NCBI GenBank assembly: GCA_012295275.1
Contig: CM022669.1
Coordinates: forward strand, 13,457,672 to 13,521,671
Source: Chrysomallon squamiferum
Lineage: Eukaryota > Mollusca > Gastropoda > Neomphalida > Peltospiridae
Length of the DNA stretch: 64,000 nt
Direction: 5' to 3'
Numbering within the stretch: the first letter of the stretch is position 1; the number at the start of each line of letters is the position of its first letter. Positions 1-13,292 of the stretch are shown one piece after another. The position numbers were made by a program, and so were the translations under genes. Below the pieces are notes generated by a model. That model was given only the letters and a program-made list of their open reading frames with translations. It was not told the DNA's origin and searched no databases.

Positions 1-2266
1 TTTTCTGGATTCTGTGCTTTAGCCAAAACAAAAACATCAAACTGTCTTTTCCAAAAGCGACAGCGGCAAACAAACCTTTCTTTAATCTTGTTACATATAA
101 TTCAGAATAACAGTGAAAGTAAAAATTATTATAAATCTCAGGAAATTGTTAGATTTTTAACAATATTCTACTGTAAAATCAGCTTTGTTAAAAAGTGCTC
201 CTCAGAAAATCGCTTGCAGCCCTTTCATATACATGAACCTGTAATTAAAGTTATATCGATTTTAGTGACAATTTTTTTTGCTGATAACTGTTAAAAGTCT
301 GTTTGTATCGTTTCCTAATTGCTGTGAATCCTTTCTAGCATTAATTTCTGTTGATTATGTAAAACTGTAGTATAACTTTGAAAAATATAGTTTACACGGC
401 CTGGTAAATCGAATATTATTATTATAAGCCATAACTAAACTTTATTTACTTTAGGTTTCGAGGGATAAAGAATTAGTATCCGCTATGACAGGCGACTGTC
501 GATGTCCCAGTTAATGAAGAAAATTTTATCTAAGACTACATTCAGTTTTATACGTTTGAAAATCTATTTTACGATGATGTTTTTTATTGTCAAAAAGTTC
601 TTTGTGTTTTGTTTTTTTTGTTGTTTTTTTATTTTTATGTACGGAATTCTAAAAATGAAAGCAAAGGACAATGTAAATATACTATTTAAACAGGCTTACA
701 TTTACTGCCGCTAAATCTTTTCAAGATTTCAAATAATATTTGTTTTGTCTTCAGTGTGTACAATGCATAGTTGAAAGATGAATTTCCCCGGAAGAAGCAT
801 TTCATACAGTATCGATTTATTACTATTGTTTTTTTCAGCACAGAGACAAGAAACTGGTCATTACTTTCGAGGTCTAAATTCATTGGTTTTTAACTAGAAA
901 GTGTGGAACAGAAATGTTCGAATTGTTTAACATCACTTTTGTGTTAGAATTTACGTTTACATGGGGAGAGAATTTTGAGAGGTTACAAAAATGTAGTATT
1001 GTCTTTGGCTTCATAAACGATATTTTATATATTGGTCAATGAAAGTACAGTACCCAAGAATCTCTAAAGAAAAAAACTGTCCATTGTGACAGACCAAGTG
1101 GTCTTTCTATTTCAGGTTAGAAACAAAGTAATGTTTGTACGTTTCTGAAAAGGGAAGTATAGGAATGTTTGAAAATCAATTCTACTTCTAACAGAAATTG
1201 ACTATATTAAAAAAACATTAAAGCTATCGGCTAAAACCTTAATAATTCATTTTGATGCATGCGTTTTTTTTACATAATTTTTTTTTTTCGTTCATGTTTT
1301 TCTATTTCTTGTTATTTTCCCTGGTATTCGTTCTTTGTTTAAAATTTATTGCCAATAGAACATACATTTCTAATTATATTTTGTAGTGAAAACAATTTTT
1401 TTTTTGAAATCATTCGACAGCTGATAGTTGTGTAATTCATCCATCAACCGCTCTTATAAATAACAATTTGTGTTTTTAGCATTAAACACTGATGTTTTTG
1501 TTTTATGTTATATTTTATTTTATAGACATTTTTTAATTTCGATAAATCTGGCTGTTGCCTTTTGCACTTTTTATCGTCATTCTTACGTTAATCAAAGTAT
1601 TAGCGGGGCGAAAAAACCCAAAACATTTTACATATTGCGATTTCGATGGGTTTTTGTCAAAGACGTAGTTCTTAAAGACGCGAAAGTTTCATTTCTTAAA
1701 CTATTTATCAAAATGAAGCAGTAGACGCATTTCGAGATTTATCAGTCTGACACAAATCAAATTCAAATTTCCATATTGAAAAATGTGAATAAGATTTAAG
1801 TTCAGTAACAAAATAAAACCATAAATCAAGTAATATGAGAGATGTTTTATCTTTAGTGCTGTCGTCTCCTTTACATAAATATTTTTTTTTAAATTGTCTA
1901 GATTTAATTAAAAAAAATAAAAGATAGAATCATAGAATCATAGACACAAGCAGAAAGAAGTACAAGACGTATAAAAACACACAAATACACACAAACACAT
2001 GCATCATTCAATGCACACATCCTGTATAGGATATAATAAAATATCCAATGCTAACTCTACAACAGATAGATACACATATAGACAGATTGATAGATATAGA
2101 TCGATAAACAGACAGACGGATAGATAGAGAGTAGATAAATAAATGAAGATAGAGAAATAGACAGATAGCTGAAACAGAAATAGAGGTAGAAAGAGAGACA
2201 GAGAAACAAACAAACAAAAAAGACACAGATAAACAAAATACACCTTCATATATATATATATGTGTA

Positions 2267-2324
<58 letters not shown>

Positions 2325-3400
2325 AATGCATGTGCATGTGCGTGTGTGTATGTATATATGTGTACAAATAGAGACAGGCAGACATACAGACAGAGAGATA
2401 GAGACGGGCAGAAACAGATAGAGAGACAGCTACTCCAATTGACTACAGCTGACACAAGTGCACAACCTAACAGTTCTGGTTAATCTGCTTTGGACCAATT
2501 TTCCGTCGCTGTCATTTACAGGTTTCGCACCAAACCGAACTGACCAAAGTGACACGAAATCCTGCTGGAAGACTTAAGTGAACAAAGGTTACGTAGTTCC
2601 TGGAAGATAAATGAATAAAGCGCTCAATTTATTTGTCCACGGCACGATGATCAAGCGAGTTTGGTCATCTGTCTTTATTCTATTTTCATCAAAGACTTCT
2701 TTCGTCAAGTTGTCATTTGATAACCGTAATGAAATGCTCATTAACGGAGTCCCTTTGGGTAACTGCCAGTTTCGTTTATATCACCCACTTAACGCGTCGG
2801 GCTTCGAGGTTACCTTCGAGCGATGGTCTCAGTGAACGTTTTGAGAGAGTCAGTTTTGGTCATAATACATTCACTTAACCCAATAATCTTGCTAGAATGG
2901 GGTTTTTTTCCCTCTTTAATTTGTACTTTATGTAAACGTATGTATGATGACATATTTCTGTTTTAGATGTGTACGAGTGAAAAAAAAAAAAGAAGAAGAT
3001 AATTGTGGAGTGAATGGAAGAGTATGAAAAAGAAAATATGACGCAATGACAAGAAGGAAAGATGGATGAGAGAGAAAAATGAGTCTGATAGTTCGAGGAG
3101 ATGACGGAGCAAGATACAGAGGAAGAGAAAGAGAATGATAAAGAATGATTCCCATACTTCAACCTTTTGTTTACTTTATTTTTCGGACTGAAGTTAAACA
3201 GTGATTATGTACTAGTATCTGCAAAATATTGTAATAAATAAATTCACACAAACTTAAACGTACTTTATCAGACATCTACAACAATATCCTTTTCCTTTCT
3301 TTAAAAAAAAAAAAAAAAAAATTAAGATTAAAAAAAAAAAATACAAAAAAAATAAAAATATAAAAATAATGTAGCATTTCTCAACGGGACATTCTGATAT
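1..3400. other. Intergenic AT-rich sequence, no gene recognised
   Basis: No open frame here resembles a known protein. The stretch is AT-rich with short poly-A/T runs. It contains degenerate GATA/GACA-type tetranucleotide repeats at about 2060-2220 and 2365-2430 around a TG tract. A slightly more GC-rich stretch at 2480-2840 holds a 74-codon frame (2611-2835) that I do not recognise and do not call as a gene. Confidence 0.6.
2272..2322. repeat. (TG)n microsatellite within GATA/GACA-type repeats
   Basis: An uninterrupted TG dinucleotide run is flanked on both sides by imperfect GATA/GACA/CAGA tetranucleotide repeats (about 2060-2220 and 2365-2430). The His-Thr and Cys-Val frames here are repeat translations, not genes. 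Confidence 0.95.
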
Positions 3401-3419
3401 AAAATGTGGTTATTGTTTT

Positions 3420-3801
3420 CATGTAGCCTCGTCCCGTCTTCACTTAGCTCCGCATCACACAGTTGTCTATCACTGCCGTGTAACTAAGCAATCTTAGCAC
3501 ATTTAACGCCATTTAAATTAACCCGTTTTATGTATGATAGCAGTCTAATCATTTACCAATCAGCTCCGGTGACTGGTATGAGAAGTCGTTTCGTATGAAG
3601 ACGCCTTAACCCGATGGGCGTGGATAACGAGCAATCGATAGCGCAGTTTGTAGCAGAGATGTAAAAACAAGATTGTGACTACGTTTGGGGGCAGATTCGA
3701 TTTGTATGGAGAACACATGAGTTATTTTTGTTTTCTCTTGAAAACATGGCGTTTACCGAGCGCGTGAGTTGACCGGACTGGCAGACGTCAGTTGATGAAA
3801 G
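3420..3801 (+). promoter_or_regulatory. Candidate promoter and 5' non-coding exon of the downstream GPCR
   Basis: This stretch is richer in GC and CpG than its surroundings. It contains a CCAAT box in 'accaatcagc' near 3556 and ends in a consensus donor, GATGAAAG|gtaggt, after 3801. The next plus-strand acceptor that leads directly into a start codon is 'tactatttcag' before 9269, seven bases upstream of the GPCR ATG. I infer a 5' UTR exon joined across about 5.5 kb. A short upstream frame (ATG near 3746, stopped within nine codons) would precede the main ORF. No transcript supports this, and the segment could belong to something else. Confidence 0.25.
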
Positions 3802-3829
3802 GTAGGTGTTGTTTCGCGTATGTTGATTT

Positions 3830-3835
<6 letters not shown>

Positions 3836-3867
<32 letters not shown>

Positions 3868-3930
3868 ATGATTTAATTTTTGAAAATTATTATTTTTCAT
3901 ACGTTCTTTTTATTTTGTTTAATGTTTGTC

Positions 3931-4017
<87 letters not shown>

Positions 4018-4020
4018 CTC
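3836..4020. repeat. Compound microsatellite: poly-T, (CTGT)n, (CT)n, CA
   Basis: A poly-T run at 3836-3863 is followed by a CTGT tetranucleotide run (about 3930-3972), a CT run (to about 4016) and a short CA-rich tail. Frames over this stretch are low-complexity Leu/Ser/Cys-Val translations. Confidence 0.95.
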
Positions 4021-6180
4021 TCAGACACACATACACACACATATACAAATAATATTTTCTTTGTAGTTTTTTGTTACTTCAAATGCGAATTTATTATATA
4101 TAACAAGTGAATCTATATATTTATATAATTTTCATCTGCTTAAATTAATTAGTTCTATTGTTAGATTTGAAGAATATATTACAAAATAAAAATCAACAGA
4201 AACAGTAACATTGATAATATAGATAATAAAGAAAGAAAGAAAGAAAGAAAGAAAAAAGAAAGAAAGATTAAAACAAATCGATTATTTGATAATTAAGTAA
4301 CTGGGTTTTGTTTTCCTAATCAGTTTTCACCACGCTAATAACGCACTTTAATTTCCCTACTCAGCTATGAAGTACAAATCTGGCCAGAGAGCTAACGCTA
4401 CTTCAGATTTACATTCTGATACTTGTCCTACAGTATGTGACGGAAATGTCAACACCAAGAATTACTGGTTATCGTATACATTATTTCTGTAATGTGGGTA
4501 GTATCAGAAAGTCTACGATGATGGTTTGTATTGAAACATATTAACACAACTGAAGGTCTGAGCACTTTTTTTCAATGGCAAATACGATATTAATATGGGT
4601 CAACAAGACAAAAACAAAACCAAAAAAACAAAAAAGTAATTTCTTCTTAAAGGTCAGAAAGGGTCAAAGGTCTAGGTAGGAATCGCATCAAGATACATTC
4701 TTGGAATCTTCCCATCTGTAAGGTCGATGCCATAACCATTACTCACAGCAGACAATTACTGTCATAAAATCATTTATGGCTTATATATGGAGTCTGATCA
4801 ATTAGAGAAGGCCTTTCAGAACAAAAGAAATGGAATCAGTTTTAGACCAAAATTACAAAACGGAATTTTATTTACACGAAAATGACTACTTTCTAACGAA
4901 ACAATAATTTCCTCTGATATATATATATATATATTTATTTATTTAAATTATAGTTTGGTTGTAAGTACTATGGCAAATGTAAAACGGGAATTTCGTTCGA
5001 GTGCGTAAAAAGCCCCGAAACAAATCTATTTTAGATTGAAAATATTTTGACTGTTTATTTTATTTTTTTATTTTTTCTTTATTTGTTTATTTATTTCATT
5101 TATCTATTATCTGAAAGAAGCAAAGAAAAAGAAGAAGAAAAAAAGTTCATAAAAATATCCTTGTCAGTTTTCTATTTTTGGCCTAAAATTGGACCGACTT
5201 ATGAATTCTTCGCAGCCATCTCCATTTTCGAAATGTTTGGTCATTAAAGATGACTTACTTTCCTGTAACTGTTCTTCAGGGAACCATCAGAAGTATTCCT
5301 TCCCTGTCAGAGTTCTTCGCCGGGCCATCAATGCTCTCATAGTGTGTATGTTTCTGAGTAAGAAGACGCTATCAGAATTTCCCTTGTCGCTAATTCTTGC
5401 GACTAAATAGCCCACGGAGATACAAAGTGTATTGTTTCTGTTGGAAATACTCTCCGCAAAACTCTCAAGTTTCTGACAAGTGAATCTTGAGATGGACTGA
5501 TGCAAAAAGTTCATGGAGAGACATTAGTGAAGTCAGTGCTGTTAGGATAATTGTTTGAAGCTTAAGAAATACGAAGCTTACGATGCTGGAGAATCGTTTA
5601 ATGTTATAATTTATTACATAAGAATCGTAAAATCCAGAATCAGAGTTTTCATTTGAATTATGTTGCGAACTTTATTAATATATTAATATTTGATATCTAT
5701 ATGTTTATGTACCTGTCTATTTTTCTATTTGTCTATATATCTATCTTCCTACTTATCTGTCTGTTTGTCTGTCTCCATCTCTAACCATCCTTCCGTCCAT
5801 ATGTACATTTATCCATGCATTCATCTATCCATTATCTGTCAGTTTGTCTATCTTTCCGATATTTGTCTATTCAGATTTCTTTCTTTATCTCTCTGTCGAT
5901 ATTTCACCTGCTTGCTTTTCATTTTGTTTATTTTTTTTTTTCTATCAGTTTTTATTTTAAATTTTGATTTTTATTTATTTCCTCATTTAATTATCTGTCT
6001 GTTTGTTGGTTTATTATTTTGATGTTTTACATCGTTATTTATTCTTTCAATTCAAAAAAATAAAAAATAAAAAATAAAAAAATAATAATAACAATAATAA
6101 TAATATGTATAATATGTATTTATTTGTTTCTCTTTAAATTGATTTTCTACAAGTCTGAAAAAAAAAATCAATATCAGAGA

Positions 6181-6268
6181 GTAAAAATCCTGTTTAAAAT
6201 CCCATTGAAGGGGTAAAAATCCTATTTAAAATCGCATCGAAAGTGTGAAAATCCTATTTAAAAGTCAT
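6181..6268. repeat. 32-bp minisatellite, about 2.7 copies
   Basis: Three tandem copies begin at 6181, 6213 and 6245. Each starts with GTAAAAATCCT or a one-base variant and continues with TTTAAAAT. Spacing is exactly 32 bp both times, and the third copy is partial. Confidence 0.85.
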
Positions 6269-7000
6269 TACTCTGCGTCAGTAGGTAAAACGACATTTGT
6301 GAGTTGTCGTCGATATTATTTTATCTCGTGTCACAACGAGCGATTTCAGGATAATGATACTTTGCCTTTCGAAATGGAAAATGCTAACGCACTCTCCGAA
6401 GCTTATGTTCGCCTAGCCTCGCTCTCTTCCGGCATTCTTCGTTTACAGCGACACAATTTATCGCCTTCTTGTTTTGATGTCTAGCTTGACAATAAGCTCA
6501 AAGGATCGATAATGTCCTTTTAAATGTAACCAATATGTAATTCATTAGCATATATGCGGTCATTGCTTCTTATTTGTCCGCCCCATTTCCTTTGATGAAG
6601 TCGTGTTAATTATATAGAATAACACTAAATTTAAAAAAAGAAATAAAGAAGAAAAAGGAATAAATAGTGAAGAAGCCAGCAGACAGGCGGAATTTCAGTA
6701 TGTAGCATAAAAAACCCACAGAAATATCTTATCTTTCTTTTGAAGCATTACAGGAGTTTTATTTTCTCTGACGAAACGGATTGACAGTCATTAGTTTCCA
6801 TTGACAGATTATTAGTTGGTTGGTTTGTTAGAAGATACACTGTATGAAAACAAAAGTCTAGAAATGTGTTGTTATGGATTTTACTCGGTTATAGACGTAA
6901 TTATTTAAAAATGACAAATACGCCTGTATGTTTGAAGTATTAGTATATCTGTGTGTAATGTGTGTTTGAATGTGTATAGGTATGTGTGTATGTATGTCTC

Positions 7001-7005
<5 letters not shown>

Positions 7006-7081
<76 letters not shown>
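7006..7081. repeat. (GA)n microsatellite
   Basis: A perfect GA dinucleotide run of about 76 bp follows TG/TATG-rich sequence. The Arg-Glu frame over it is an artefact of the repeat. Confidence 0.97.
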
Positions 7082-7086
<5 letters not shown>

Positions 7087-7956
7087 GGTGTTATATATAT
7101 ATATATATACTATGTCTGAATTCTTAAATTATATTACGGACAGAAGTAGGAACCTTTCAGACGCATCTTATCCTATTCGTTGCAGAGTCAGCAGTTGATA
7201 TTTTCTTATATCCCATACAGAAATTACTTAATTCCGTTTCTTGCGTGGTAAGTGAATGGCTTACAAAAAATGCCAGGTCCAGTTAATAGTCCCGGCTTTG
7301 TGGTGTTGCCATATCGGTGCTTGCAGTTCTCAGAAAAGAAACTGTGTTGCCAATCATTACTTGTTTTAGAAACAAATGAAGATGTAGGGAAAATCTTGGT
7401 CAGTCTTAATTTATATTCCAAATCTGTGTATTCATTATAATGTGAGGGTTTGTGTGCATGCATTAATGTATGTGAGTGAAGGTTTATCTGTATCTGTCTA
7501 CGTGTGAATGCGTGGGTGTATATATGTTTTTTGTTGACTAGAATTAATATTTGGTTCTAGGAAATATGCACTGTTTTCAATCAGTTGATGTTGCAGACGT
7601 TACCAGAAGTTATCAAATTAATTTCCTGAGTTACCGTTCAAAAACGAGAACCTGTGTCTGATATCATAATTTTTTGACTGCTTGACGTTGCTGCATGCTT
7701 TTCTGAAAAAAAGAAAAGAAATAAAAACAAAGTGTCTGAGCGTTCGCATCACATCCAGTCACGAGAATGTCTATAAACTTAGAGCCCACTGAAAAAAGGT
7801 TGTTAAGCTTTTCTTCAATCTTTATTTAAATTTTTCGTTTTCTTTCGATTTTATTTTATTTTTGAAGAGTATTTAGATAACTGTTGTCTAATAATTTTTG
7901 TAGATAGAAAAAGAAATAGGACTCTTTTGTTCTTCTTGAAAAAAAAAAATCCGCCC

Positions 7957-7993
<37 letters not shown>

Positions 7994-8229
7994 AAAAATT
8001 AGAGAAAGAAAAAGAAATATCAAGAAAACACATGAAAAATAATCATTTCAGAATTTCTCTAAGCATTTCTGCATAAAACAGCAGTTAAATATTTTATGGA
8101 GTAATAACGAGTCTGTTTTCGTCTGGAGAAACGTAATTTATACAACGTGTCGCATTCGTGATTTCTTTTTTGTTTGTTTTTCTCGTGATGACTTTAATTT
8201 CCGAGTTGGAGCAGACTAATCATCTGTTT

Positions 8230-8255
8230 TAGTAGTAGTAGTAGTAGTAGTAATA

Positions 8256-8330
<75 letters not shown>
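8230..8330. repeat. TAG/TAA trinucleotide and AAAT tetranucleotide repeat
   Basis: A TAG trinucleotide run passes into TAA repeats and then into AAAT/AATA repeats, with scattered single-base variants. Confidence 0.9.
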
Positions 8331-8331
<1 letters not shown>

Positions 8332-8698
8332 AATAGTAAAGAAGAAGTAATAATTATAGTAGAAATAATAGCAGTAGTGGTACTAATTAATGTTATTTTT
8401 GTACAATAATAAAAAAAAGTTTCCTTGTGAAAATTTCTTTTGTGCATCAGTTTAAAAAAATGTCCATTCTTCGTCACCATTATGACCGTCATCGTCGTGA
8501 TCTCATCATCATCATTACCGCTGTTGTTGTTGTTGTTCCTCTTCTTCTTCTTTATTTATTTATTTATTTATTTATTTTTTCTATTAATAATCTCTGTCCA
8601 TAGCACTGAATAATTAAACAATAGATAACCGTAATGATTATTCCAGGTTACATTAAATGCTTGGAATGAAACCATTAACACCAACAACAAAATCTCTT

Positions 8699-8735
<37 letters not shown>

Positions 8736-9275
8736 CTCCTAAATAGACAAATACATTATTTAAAATGCTGTAAAAAAAAAAGGTGAAAAATTGTTTGGTA
8801 TATTTTGGTACATTTAATGAAATTTCGTGTAAAATTAATCCCGATTTCAGAGAACTTTACTGGTCAGAAAGTGTGTTAATTAAATAACTTGATAAGACGC
8901 TTCCCAATTATCAGCCAGAGACCTTTAATGGCTTCCAGTGTTAAAGAGCAAATGTAGAATTATTTTTGAAATGCCATATAGTTTCCTGATTACTTTTATT
9001 TTCAGCAAAGCTGATGCAATATTAATGCGAATTCCTCCGCTGTATAATTAACTCCATCGACACTGTAAGAACTAGGTCTAAGAACAAAATAGTTCAGAAG
9101 AACTTTTGTTTTTATTATTATTTATTCATCTATTATACGATAATATTTATTTAGTTGTGATTGTTGTTATTGTGGTTTCGAGGTTGTTGTTATTGTTATT
9201 ATTGTTGTGTTGTTATTATTACTAAATTATTATTATTGATGTTATTATTATTATTACTACTATTTCAGATTCGCC

Positions 9276-10358
9276 ATGTTGTCTACAAACGCAACGCCAT
9301 TTGGACATAGTCCTTCCTCGTCAGAAATCATAAACGTTACTGGATGGGATGTTTTGGCACGTGTTTTAGAAAAGCACGTGCCCTCTGCATTGATGATCGA
9401 CAAATACGTAACGCCTATCTGGTGCGTGATAGGAACTCTCGGCAACGTTTATTCCGCTAAAGTTTGGGCCATGCGCAGGATGCGGAAGTGTAACTCTTCT
9501 GCGTTGTATCTCGTTGCCCTGGCAATCACCGACATCGTATTTCTCATCCTGCACGTGTTTTACGAACTTCAGTATCCTTGGAACAAAGCGGTACTCGACT
9601 TGCCCGTGTGGTGTCCCGTATGGAACGTCTTGTATATGACGTCACAGTACATGTGCGTGTTTCTCGTGATGACCTTCACCTGCGAGAGATTCATGTCAGT
9701 GTGTCGGCCGTTCGAGTGCGAGACTATTTCGAGTTCGTCGAGGGCGCCTAAAATAATATTTTCCGTTCTGTTTTTAGCGCTGGTCTTGGCGCTGCCCCAG
9801 GGCTACTTCTGGGAAATCAACCCCAGTAACCAAGAGTGCCAGCTTCGAGCGGAGCAGTCCACGGAGACGGTCTATCTGATCTGGAACTGGTCGTCGGAAA
9901 TGGCCATGTTTGCCGTCGTCCCTTTGGTCATTTTGATTCTGAACATCTGCGTTCTGCGACAGATCAAATCTGTTCGGAAACTCTTCATCGACGACGTCGT
10001 GCTCAGGAACAAGACGTCACGATGCGCGACGACGACGTTCACGTTGCTGTGCATCTCTTTTTACATAATCTTCACGAAGCTGCCAGTGACGATAGTGTTC
10101 GCGGTGCAGACGAACATGCAGCTGGGCAAAGTGATGACGCTGGAGCAGATGTCAACTGACAGCGTGTGGCAAACCTACTTTAATTATTTTCTCATCAGAA
10201 AAATTGTCGAGGAGATTGGCATTTCGCATCATGCTTGTAACGTGTTTATTTACTACTCCACTAGTCATCTGTTCAGAAAGCACTCCAAGGAAGCCATTAA
10301 TTGCCGTGAACACAGACAAAGACATCCAAAACTAATTGTATTTCATCCTATACGATAA
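9276..10358 (+). CDS. Class A (rhodopsin-like) G protein-coupled receptor, orphan
   Basis: A 360-residue seven-transmembrane receptor encoded by one uninterrupted coding exon. It probably responds to a peptide or small ligand at the plasma membrane. The N-terminus has N-glycosylation sequons (NAT, NVT). TM1 carries GTLGN. TM2 has LAITD, the class A LAxxD motif. The Cys at the start of TM3 (PVWCPVW) can pair with the ECL2 Cys (NQECQL). The TM3 DRY motif is replaced by CERF. TM6 lacks CWxP and reads FYIIFTKLP. TM7 has HACNVFIYY in place of NPxxY. TM7 is followed by helix-8-like SHLFRKH. The exon opens at 9269 after 'tactatttcag', which implies an upstream 5' UTR exon. The coding sequence is CpG-rich compared with the other genes here. 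A candidate AATAAA lies at 10485-10490. The general look is that of invertebrate peptide-receptor-like orphans of the FMRFamide/TRH-receptor type. I am sure of class A but not of the subfamily. Confidence 0.88.
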   Translation: MLSTNATPFGHSPSSSEIINVTGWDVLARVLEKHVPSALMIDKYVTPIWCVIGTLGNVYSAKVWAMRRMRKCNSSALYLVALAITDIVFLILHVFYELQYPWNKAVLDLPVWCPVWNVLYMTSQYMCVFLVMTFTCERFMSVCRPFECETISSSSRAPKIIFSVLFLALVLALPQGYFWEINPSNQECQLRAEQSTETVYLIWNWSSEMAMFAVVPLVILILNICVLRQIKSVRKLFIDDVVLRNKTSRCATTTFTLLCISFYIIFTKLPVTIVFAVQTNMQLGKVMTLEQMSTDSVWQTYFNYFLIRKIVEEIGISHHACNVFIYYSTSHLFRKHSKEAINCREHRQRHPKLIVFHPIR

Positions 10359-10379
10359 TTTTTTTTATCATTATTTATT

Positions 10380-10411
10380 TCTTCTTCTTCTTCTTCTTCT
10401 TCTTCTATTAC

Positions 10412-10445
<34 letters not shown>
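10380..10445. repeat. (CTT)n(ATT)n microsatellite
   Basis: A CTT trinucleotide run is followed by an ATT run, beginning about 20 bp after the GPCR stop codon and so inside the likely 3' UTR. Confidence 0.95.
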
Positions 10446-10447
<2 letters not shown>

Positions 10448-11744
10448 AGTAATAGTAAATATTAATATTGTAGATGGGTTTAGTAATAAATTAAGAAAAA
10501 CTAAATAATAAAAACAAAGAAACACAGATAGTAATAATTATAATACTATTTAATTCATCCATACAAAGACGTACCACTCCTATATTCGGCCAGATTTGTG
10601 GGGGAAAATATGTAGAAAGCAAGAAGAAAGAAAGAAAGAAAAAAGCTTCATTTCTTTCAAACTACACTGTTTCATTTGCTCAATTTGTGATGGTTTGATA
10701 AAAGGTATTTTTTATTAGAATCTGGTACTTGTGTTTTTATCAGTTTTATATTTCGGGCTAATTCACCCTTCTGCATTCCTTAACCAAATAGTCCACATGT
10801 ACTGATGCATCCATACTTAAGTTTTATAACATATTACAGGTGATCAATAAACAAACCAATTATCTTTGGTTTACGTACGTACTAAGAATAGTGCGCTAAG
10901 TAAAATGACAGAACTCATATAATCTGATGACTGCACTGGATACATAAGCTAAGACAATCTGACACGATTAGTGATAATTTGTAGTTACAAGTCGATTAAA
11001 TGGACAAATACTGAGTTATGTGCCAGTTTCATGATTATTATTATTATAATATCATCATCATTATCATAAGTATCATCATCATCTTTATCATAATCTTTTC
11101 TTTTTTTTTACTATATATAGATAAACATTTTATGTACCAAATCATATCCAGATATAAATAATATCGGCAGCGATATATTCTCATCATTCTTTTATACCAA
11201 GCATTTTATTATTTTCAAAAAAGTATACATCACCTGAAACACACAAAACAAGCAGACAACATATTTTTCCAATTAAGTCCATTTAAACGTACCGTCAAAG
11301 ACACACATCTTTAAATCACTCTCGGAAAGAAGAAAAATCGGTGGTCAGAGATGAACAAATATAAACGTGTCTAAAACCTGAGTCGGCCATCACCCTTTCT
11401 TGTTGCTTTTCAGTTAAGTGCTCTTTCCTTACACCTCGCAAACTGTTCTCCTCAGAAGGTGACACACGGTTAAAGAACACGGTAGCTCGGGTCATTTAAA
11501 TGACGTCAGACAAAGGAAGCCAATAATTTCGTTACGATTTTCGGAATATCCAAAGAGGGATTGTATGTTTGTTAAAACTATCTCTGTTTGGTATTTCGGC
11601 AGCATAAAGTAAAATTTAGAAGGTGGATATATGTATAAAAAAATAACGCAGGAATTTATTTATAAGTATGTGGAATAAATAAAATTAATGCGTATTTCTG
11701 TTTTCAATCCCGTATCGTTTTGTTTGTGTAATTATTTATTTATA

Positions 11745-11809
11745 TATTTAATTATTTATTTTATTTATTATATTTATTTATTTATTATATTTATTTATTT
11801 ATTTATTTA

Positions 11810-11840
<31 letters not shown>

Positions 11841-11850
11841 GTTATTATTT
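11745..11850. repeat. TATT/ATT repeat
   Basis: Imperfect TATT tetranucleotides grade into a pure ATT run. Confidence 0.85.
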
Positions 11851-11976
11851 TTATTTTATGAAACATAATTTTGAATAATCTTTTGTTTATTTTAGACAGT
11901 TTTAACTTGCACTGATTCTTATCTCTCTCTCTCTCTAACTCCACATCTGTATGCTCATTGTGTGTGTATATGTGTG

Positions 11977-12084
<108 letters not shown>

Positions 12085-12374
12085 GAAAAACCCACGTCTT
12101 TATGTATGTTTTATATGACAGTTTTTGTATATCTTAAATTTAGTATTTTGGTAATTGTAAAAAATTAAATAAGCAAATTATACAAACCGTGTTTTAGCAC
12201 TTACTGTTTTTTGTATGTTTTTATTTTTATATCTTTCTTCTTTCTTTCATTGATTCATATTTATATATTTATTTATTTGTATTTGTTTGTTGCATTTGAA
12301 ACGTACACTGGATGTATTTTGTATTGAAAATAATAAAAACATATATATGTTGTTAAAAATAGTATGCTTGTTGT

Positions 12375-12890
12375 TAACATACCAATATTACTACTACTAC
12401 TGCTGTAATTAATATTACAACAAAATTACTACAACTACTGCTGTAATTAATATTACTGTTACCGTCTTCAGTAACACCACAGCACAAACATCAACAGTGC
12501 AAGTACTGCTGTTCCGTCCACCATAACTATATATACACTACATACAAAAACAAACTACAAAGTTTATTACTATTGCTGTTACCTGAATGAAACTGCTGCT
12601 GCTACTTCTACTTCTTCTATATCCAGTACAAGGACAGCTACTGATACTACATCTACTACTGCCACTCCTACCAGCATTACTACTATTATTATTACTAGTG
12701 GTACTACCACTACCACTGCCACTACATTACTGCCATTACTACTACTATTCTTATTAGTACTGCTCTTATTATTAGTTTCCAGCACTACTGGTATACTACT
12801 GCTACTACTGTTACTAATGCTATTACTACTATTGCTACCTACTATTACAACAATCACTACTACGATAATGATTACTGATATCGCGATTAT
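12375..12890. repeat. Degenerate ACT/ATT trinucleotide tract
   Basis: About 500 bp are dominated by CTA/ACT/ATT/GCT triplets with many interruptions. A 19-bp block reading CTGCTGTAATTAATATTAC occurs twice, near 12399 and 12438. The minus-strand frame over 12579-12857 is a Val/Ser/Asn-rich translation of this tract, not a gene. Confidence 0.8.
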
Positions 12891-13292
12891 AACTATCAGA
12901 TCAGCTATGAAAAATTATGACTACGTTTAATACGACCTAATAAAACTATTTCTACAAACGATGAGAAACAAGGCTCTGTTCTTTTAACCAATAACTACAC
13001 TTCTGTATCAATAATGCAGAACATCATTATTACAGAAATCATTCGCAAACTTTCAGCTACGTCGTCGATCACAATTACGTGCATAAACTGCGTCGTGGAT
13101 AACGGCGTATCTGCGAACAACGTAACAAACGGCATCGTGGGTAATGTCACGCAGATCTAAAGATGAACTCCGACGTCAATAACGTCGCGTCTATGAACCA
13201 TGTGGAAGCACCAAACCGTCTAATGTCGTGGGATTTGTAACAAGTCTTTCCTTGTTAGAACTGTACTAATCTGTCACTGCTCTCTCGCAGTC

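Larger units (their letters stand above)
3864..9268. other. Gene-free stretch (possible 5' UTR intron of the GPCR)
   Basis: About 5.4 kb without a recognisable coding exon. It holds many simple repeats: (TA)n near 4918-4934, TATC/TCTG-type repeats at about 5690-6010, (AG)n at 7006-7081, poly-A tracts near 7960-7990 and 8700-8731, and TAG/TAA/AAAT repeats at 8230-8330. Slightly richer segments at about 5190-5520 and 6240-6490 have 60-80 codon frames I cannot assign. If the candidate exon ending at 3801 is real, this is its intron. Confidence 0.5.

Noticed and set aside
2004-2483. Overlapping His-Thr, Cys-Val and Leu-Ser frames
   Set aside because: These are translations of TG and GATA/GACA repeats.
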